From: DATCKG01 sp036562385
Lineage (GTDB): Bacteria > Bacillota > Sulfobacillia > Symbiobacteriales > Symbiobacteriaceae
Assembly (NCBI GenBank): GCA_036562385.1
Contig: DATCKG010000087.1
Span: 24,731 to 88,730, forward strand
Length of the DNA: 64,000 nucleotides
Reading direction: 5' to 3'
Below, one piece after another: positions 61,263 to 64,000 of the stretch (position 1 is its first letter; every line of letters starts with the position of its first letter). The notes under the pieces were generated by a model. The model made no database searches and had not been told where the DNA came from. It saw only the letters and a list, made by a program, of their open reading frames with translations. A program made the translations under genes and the position numbers.

Positions 61263-63527
61263 TCAGGAACTGAGCAGTTCCCGCACCAGTTCCACCACTT
61301 CCCGCTGGAGTCCGGGCCCCTTGGTCAGGTGCCGGGTGGGTCCCAGCCGCAGGAGGGTCTTCTCTCCCTCCGACAGGTCCAGGGCGGTGAGCACCAGCAT
61401 GGGAAGGTGCCGGGTGGACCGCCGCTCCTGCAGGAGCCGGACCAGGCCGTACCCGTCCAGATTAGGCATCAACAGGTCCAGGATCAGCAGGTCCGGCTTT
61501 TCCTCCATGATCATGCGAAATGCTTCGGAGCCGTCCGCGGCCAACCGGACGTGGTAGCCCTCCCGCTCCAGAATCACCCGCACAATCTGGCGGACGTCGG
61601 CGTCATCATCCACCACCAGAATGGACGGCTTTGCATCGTGGCTGGGAGTATCCCCCAGCACCGCGTGGATGGTGCGCACGAGCCGGGCTTCGTCGATGGG
61701 CTTGCTGATCACGCCGGCGATGCCGGATCGCATCAGTTCCGCGGTGTTGCCGGTGGTGTAGGCGCTTACCACCACCACGGGAATGTCCCGGGTTTCCGGA
61801 TCCGCCTTGAGCGCGCGGACCACGTCCAGGCCGGCCAGACCGGGCATCAGCAGGTCCAGGGTGATGGCATCCACCCGCCTGCTCTTGACAACCTCCAGCG
61901 CTTCCTCGCCAGAGGTGGCGCCGATGGTCTGGAAGCCTTCCTGCTCCAGGGAGAGCCTGATCAGCCGGACGATATCGGGGTCATCATCCACCACCAGCAC
62001 GGTCCTGGGTGTCACGTCCACCGGCACGCTGCGGTGGGCCATCGCCGGTTCCGCCGGCAGCGTGAAGGTGAACGCGGAACCCTTGCCCAGTTCACTCTCC
62101 ACCCAGATCTTGCCGCCGTGCTCCTCCACAATGGCCTTGCAGATGGCCAGCCCCAGTCCGGTGCCACCGGTCCGGCGGGTGGAGGCGTTGTCCACCCGGT
62201 GGAACTTGTCAAAGATCTTGTCGAGATGTTCCCGACTGATGCCAATCCCCTGATCTTCCACCCGGATCCAGACGATATCGCCGTCATGTCCGGCCGTCAC
62301 CTTCACCTCGGTGCCGGGATTGCTGAACTTAATCCCGTTGCTCAGGAGATTGACCAGCACCTGGTCGATGCGGTCGGCATCGCCCATCATCCGCGGCAGA
62401 TCCTCTGGCAGGGAGGCTGTCAGCTTCACCCCCCGCTCGTCCGCGAAGGCCTGCATCTCCTGGATGGCCCGGTGGATGGTCTCGGACACGGACAGAGGCT
62501 GCACCCGGATCTCCATCTTGCCGGCTTCCAGGCGGGAGATATCCAGAATGTCGTTGATCAGCCGGATCAGCCGGTCCGTGTTGTTCTGGGCGATGGAAAG
62601 AAGTTCCTTGGCTTCCGGTGAGACCTCCCCGGTGGCCCCGGCCAGTACCAGCCCCAGGGACCCCTTGATGGAGGTCATGGGCGTCCGCAGTTCGTGGGAG
62701 ACGGTGGCGATGAACTCGCTCTTCATCCGGTCCACTTCTGTCTCCTTGGTGATATCGCGGTATACGTAGAGGCGCCCGATGACCTTGCCGTCTTCATCCT
62801 GGACCGGTGCCGCAAACTCGTGGAAGACCCTGGGGGGCTCTTCCCGGGTTTCCAGGGTCTCACTGGAGGTGGAAACAGCCGGCGTCCCATCCTGGCTGGA
62901 GGGCCAGGTGAGGGCCTTGCCGCCCCGGAAGATCCGGTTGGCGCGCATCCGGAGTTCATGGATGGAGCGGCCGATGATCTCCTCGGCAGGCACCCCCATC
63001 ACGCCCTCCACCCGGTGATTGGCGGCCACGCACTGTCCCTGGGTATCCACCATGATGATGGCCTCGTCCACGGACTCGATGATCGACCGCAAAATTCGGG
63101 CGCTGGCGTCCGCGGCCCGGCGGGCTTCCTCGAGCACCCGCAGATTTTCCCTCAGGTCCTCTTCCATCCGCCGGCGAGCGGTGATATCCCGGGCGAGGCC
63201 CACATAACAGATTTCACCGCTCTCCGTGTACACCTTGGTAATGGAGAGAAAGGAGTGCCAGAGGCTGCCATCCTTCCGGCGGTTGATCAGTTCCCCGACC
63301 CACCGGCCATGTTCGTTGAGCTGCTTCCACATGTCCACGAACACTTCCCGGGGCGTCAGCCCTGAGCGGACAATATTGGTCTTTTTGCCGATCAGTTCCT
63401 CCCGGGAGTATCCGGTCATGGCCTCGTAGGCGGGGTTCACGTCCAGGATGACGGTATTGGCGTCGGTAATCACAATGCCGTCCAGGCTGTTGGCATAGAC
63501 CTCACGCAAGATTTTGGCGAACTCCAT
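61263..63527 (-). CDS. hybrid sensor histidine kinase, PAS-PAS-HisKA-HATPase-REC-REC
   Basis: A 754-residue protein without obvious membrane helices. PAS 1 (about 5-125; YANSLDGIVITDANTVILDV), PAS 2 (about 145-270), HisKA with FIATVSHELRTPMTSIKGS (phospho-His), HATPase with NLLSNGIKFSN, DQGIGI and GTGLGLAICK, then two receiver domains with TVLVVDDDPDIVR and ILVVDDDADVRQIV and phospho-Asp in LDLLMPG and LDLLMPN. REC-REC at the end plus the neighbouring HPt suggests a phosphorelay. Its input signal is cytosolic. Confidence 0.92.
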   Translation of the reverse strand: MEFAKILREVYANSLDGIVITDANTVILDVNPAYEAMTGYSREELIGKKTNIVRSGLTPREVFVDMWKQLNEHGRWVGELINRRKDGSLWHSFLSITKVYTESGEICYVGLARDITARRRMEEDLRENLRVLEEARRAADASARILRSIIESVDEAIIMVDTQGQCVAANHRVEGVMGVPAEEIIGRSIHELRMRANRIFRGGKALTWPSSQDGTPAVSTSSETLETREEPPRVFHEFAAPVQDEDGKVIGRLYVYRDITKETEVDRMKSEFIATVSHELRTPMTSIKGSLGLVLAGATGEVSPEAKELLSIAQNNTDRLIRLINDILDISRLEAGKMEIRVQPLSVSETIHRAIQEMQAFADERGVKLTASLPEDLPRMMGDADRIDQVLVNLLSNGIKFSNPGTEVKVTAGHDGDIVWIRVEDQGIGISREHLDKIFDKFHRVDNASTRRTGGTGLGLAICKAIVEEHGGKIWVESELGKGSAFTFTLPAEPAMAHRSVPVDVTPRTVLVVDDDPDIVRLIRLSLEQEGFQTIGATSGEEALEVVKSRRVDAITLDLLMPGLAGLDVVRALKADPETRDIPVVVVSAYTTGNTAELMRSGIAGVISKPIDEARLVRTIHAVLGDTPSHDAKPSILVVDDDADVRQIVRVILEREGYHVRLAADGSEAFRMIMEEKPDLLILDLLMPNLDGYGLVRLLQERRSTRHLPMLVLTALDLSEGEKTLLRLGPTRHLTKGPGLQREVVELVRELLSS

Positions 63528-63637
63528 GCGCGATAGATCCTTTCTCGGTTCTCCTTCAACCTTGCCACGGATTGAACGTCGGCGTCCGGTGAAGCCGGTT
63601 CAGCGATGCCTAGTTCGTTCAGAATCCCTGTGACAAG

Positions 63638-63667
63638 CTGCCCGGAGCCAGTCCAGCCCCGGGCAGC
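63638..63667. repeat. inverted repeat after the RCKP gene
   Basis: GCTGCCCGG and CCGGGCAGC form a 9-bp stem with a 12-base loop between the kinase and RCKP genes. The T-run lies on the upstream side, so it is a poor terminator. Confidence 0.4.
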
Positions 63668-63682
63668 GAAAAATACGCCTAT

Positions 63683-63790
63683 CTACTCTTTCTTCTCGAA
63701 AGAGCCCTTGGAGCCACACTGCTGGCACTTCTGCGGCTTGCAGCGTCCCTCGCGTTCTGCACCACAAACCTTGCAGACGAAGACCGCCAT
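63683..63790 (-). CDS. RCKP-type rubredoxin-like mini protein
   Basis: A 35-residue protein with two CxxC pairs (VCKVCGAEREG, then RCKPQKCQQCGSKGSFEKKE). The RCKP string is diagnostic of this rubredoxin-like family, which binds one iron or zinc. ATG start with GGAGGTG. It is shorter than normal rubredoxins (about 52 residues). Function unknown. Confidence 0.85.
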   Translation of the reverse strand: MAVFVCKVCGAEREGRCKPQKCQQCGSKGSFEKKE

Positions 63791-63900
63791 GACTGCACCT
63801 CCAATTCTTCCCCATGGCTTTACGGTATCACAGTTCGAATGGCCCAGCGATGACACAAAAGTGTTGGAAAGGTGGTCAGGCCTGCAACCGATTCCAGAGG

Positions 63901-64000
63901 TCAGCGCCACGGCGGCCTGGCCCAAGCCGCCCCGCCGGGCTCCCCGCCACCGGGCTGCCCGCCGCGGGGCTGGCCTTCCTCCTGTTGAGGTGGATTCGGC
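63901..64000 (-). CDS. C-terminal end of a Gly/Pro-rich protein
   Basis: The minus strand from the right edge has an open frame of 32 codons ending in TGA. It codes for a disordered, repetitive tail (PPQQEEGQPRGGQPGGGEPG, then GAAWARPPWR). Such tails occur on penicillin-binding proteins and other surface proteins, but the body is outside the window. It could be chance in GC-rich DNA. Confidence 0.4.
   Translation of the reverse strand, partial: PNPPQQEEGQPRGGQPGGGEPGGAAWARPPWR

Larger units (their letters stand above)
56345..64000. mobile_element. possible skin-like intervening element 2, left part
   Basis: The break between the sigK middle segment and recombinase 2 marks one end. The other end, with the sigK N-terminal segment, is not visible, so the element would run past 64000. 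Genes from 57896 to the edge may be its cargo or may be ordinary chromosome if the other boundary has been lost. Confidence 0.5.

Overview
The window looks like chromosome of a GC-rich, endospore-forming Firmicute (Symbiobacterium-like, judged from memory of gene content, not from a search). Pointers are strong AGGAGG-type ribosome binding sites with many GTG/TTG starts, sporulation genes (ytrH, ytrI, pieces of sigK), a CIRCE element before groESL, Bacillus-type LexA boxes, a bacillithiol deacetylase pair (yojF/bshB2), and tandem glycine and cobalamin riboswitches. Most genes lie on the minus strand.

Layout. 1-9 kb: end of a 5'-nucleotidase-like gene, a secreted coiled-coil protein, a COG1306-type lipoprotein, a B3/B4 protein, a zur-znuACB zinc operon, a tandem PspC protein and an LCP cell-wall ligase. 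9-14 kb: an SOS mutagenesis cassette (imuB, DUF6504, dnaE2) behind two LexA boxes. 14-24 kb: a glycosyltransferase, an RluA-type pseudouridine synthase, tatA, an M42 peptidase, a MtnX-like phosphatase, ytrHI, a P1 peptidase with an ECF S component, and glyA. 24-30 kb: the glycine cleavage operon (gcvT, a small membrane protein, gcvH, gcvPA, gcvPB, lipM) behind a tandem glycine riboswitch and terminator. 30-34 kb: DedA, bshB2/yojF, and a B12 riboswitch with btuCD. 34-41 kb: aspA, a cysteine hydrolase, terC, groESL and an isocitrate/isopropylmalate-type dehydrogenase. 41-47.5 kb: a chorismate-pathway operon (yqeG, aroE, prepilin peptidase, aroC, aroK, aroB, psuG), preceded by about 300 nt of structured, terminator-ended RNA with no convincing gene.

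48-64 kb is the most unusual part. The mother-cell sigma factor gene sigK is in pieces. Its C-terminal segment is at 48103-48374. A segment of only about 37 codons is at 56242-56352. The N-terminal part is not in the window. Each break carries its own large serine recombinase. The first interruption is a 7.9-kb element bounded by an 8-bp direct repeat; its cargo is a TRAP-TAXI transporter and a complete NMT1-type ABC transporter rather than phage genes. The second break falls near the classical skin-element site and holds a second recombinase with a translationally coupled small gene. If the reading is right, two separate site-specific excisions are needed to rebuild sigK during sporulation. 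The remaining genes up to the right edge (DUF1028 protein, MBL hydrolase, YwiC-like protein, HPt protein, hybrid histidine kinase, RCKP rubredoxin-like protein) may be cargo of the second element.
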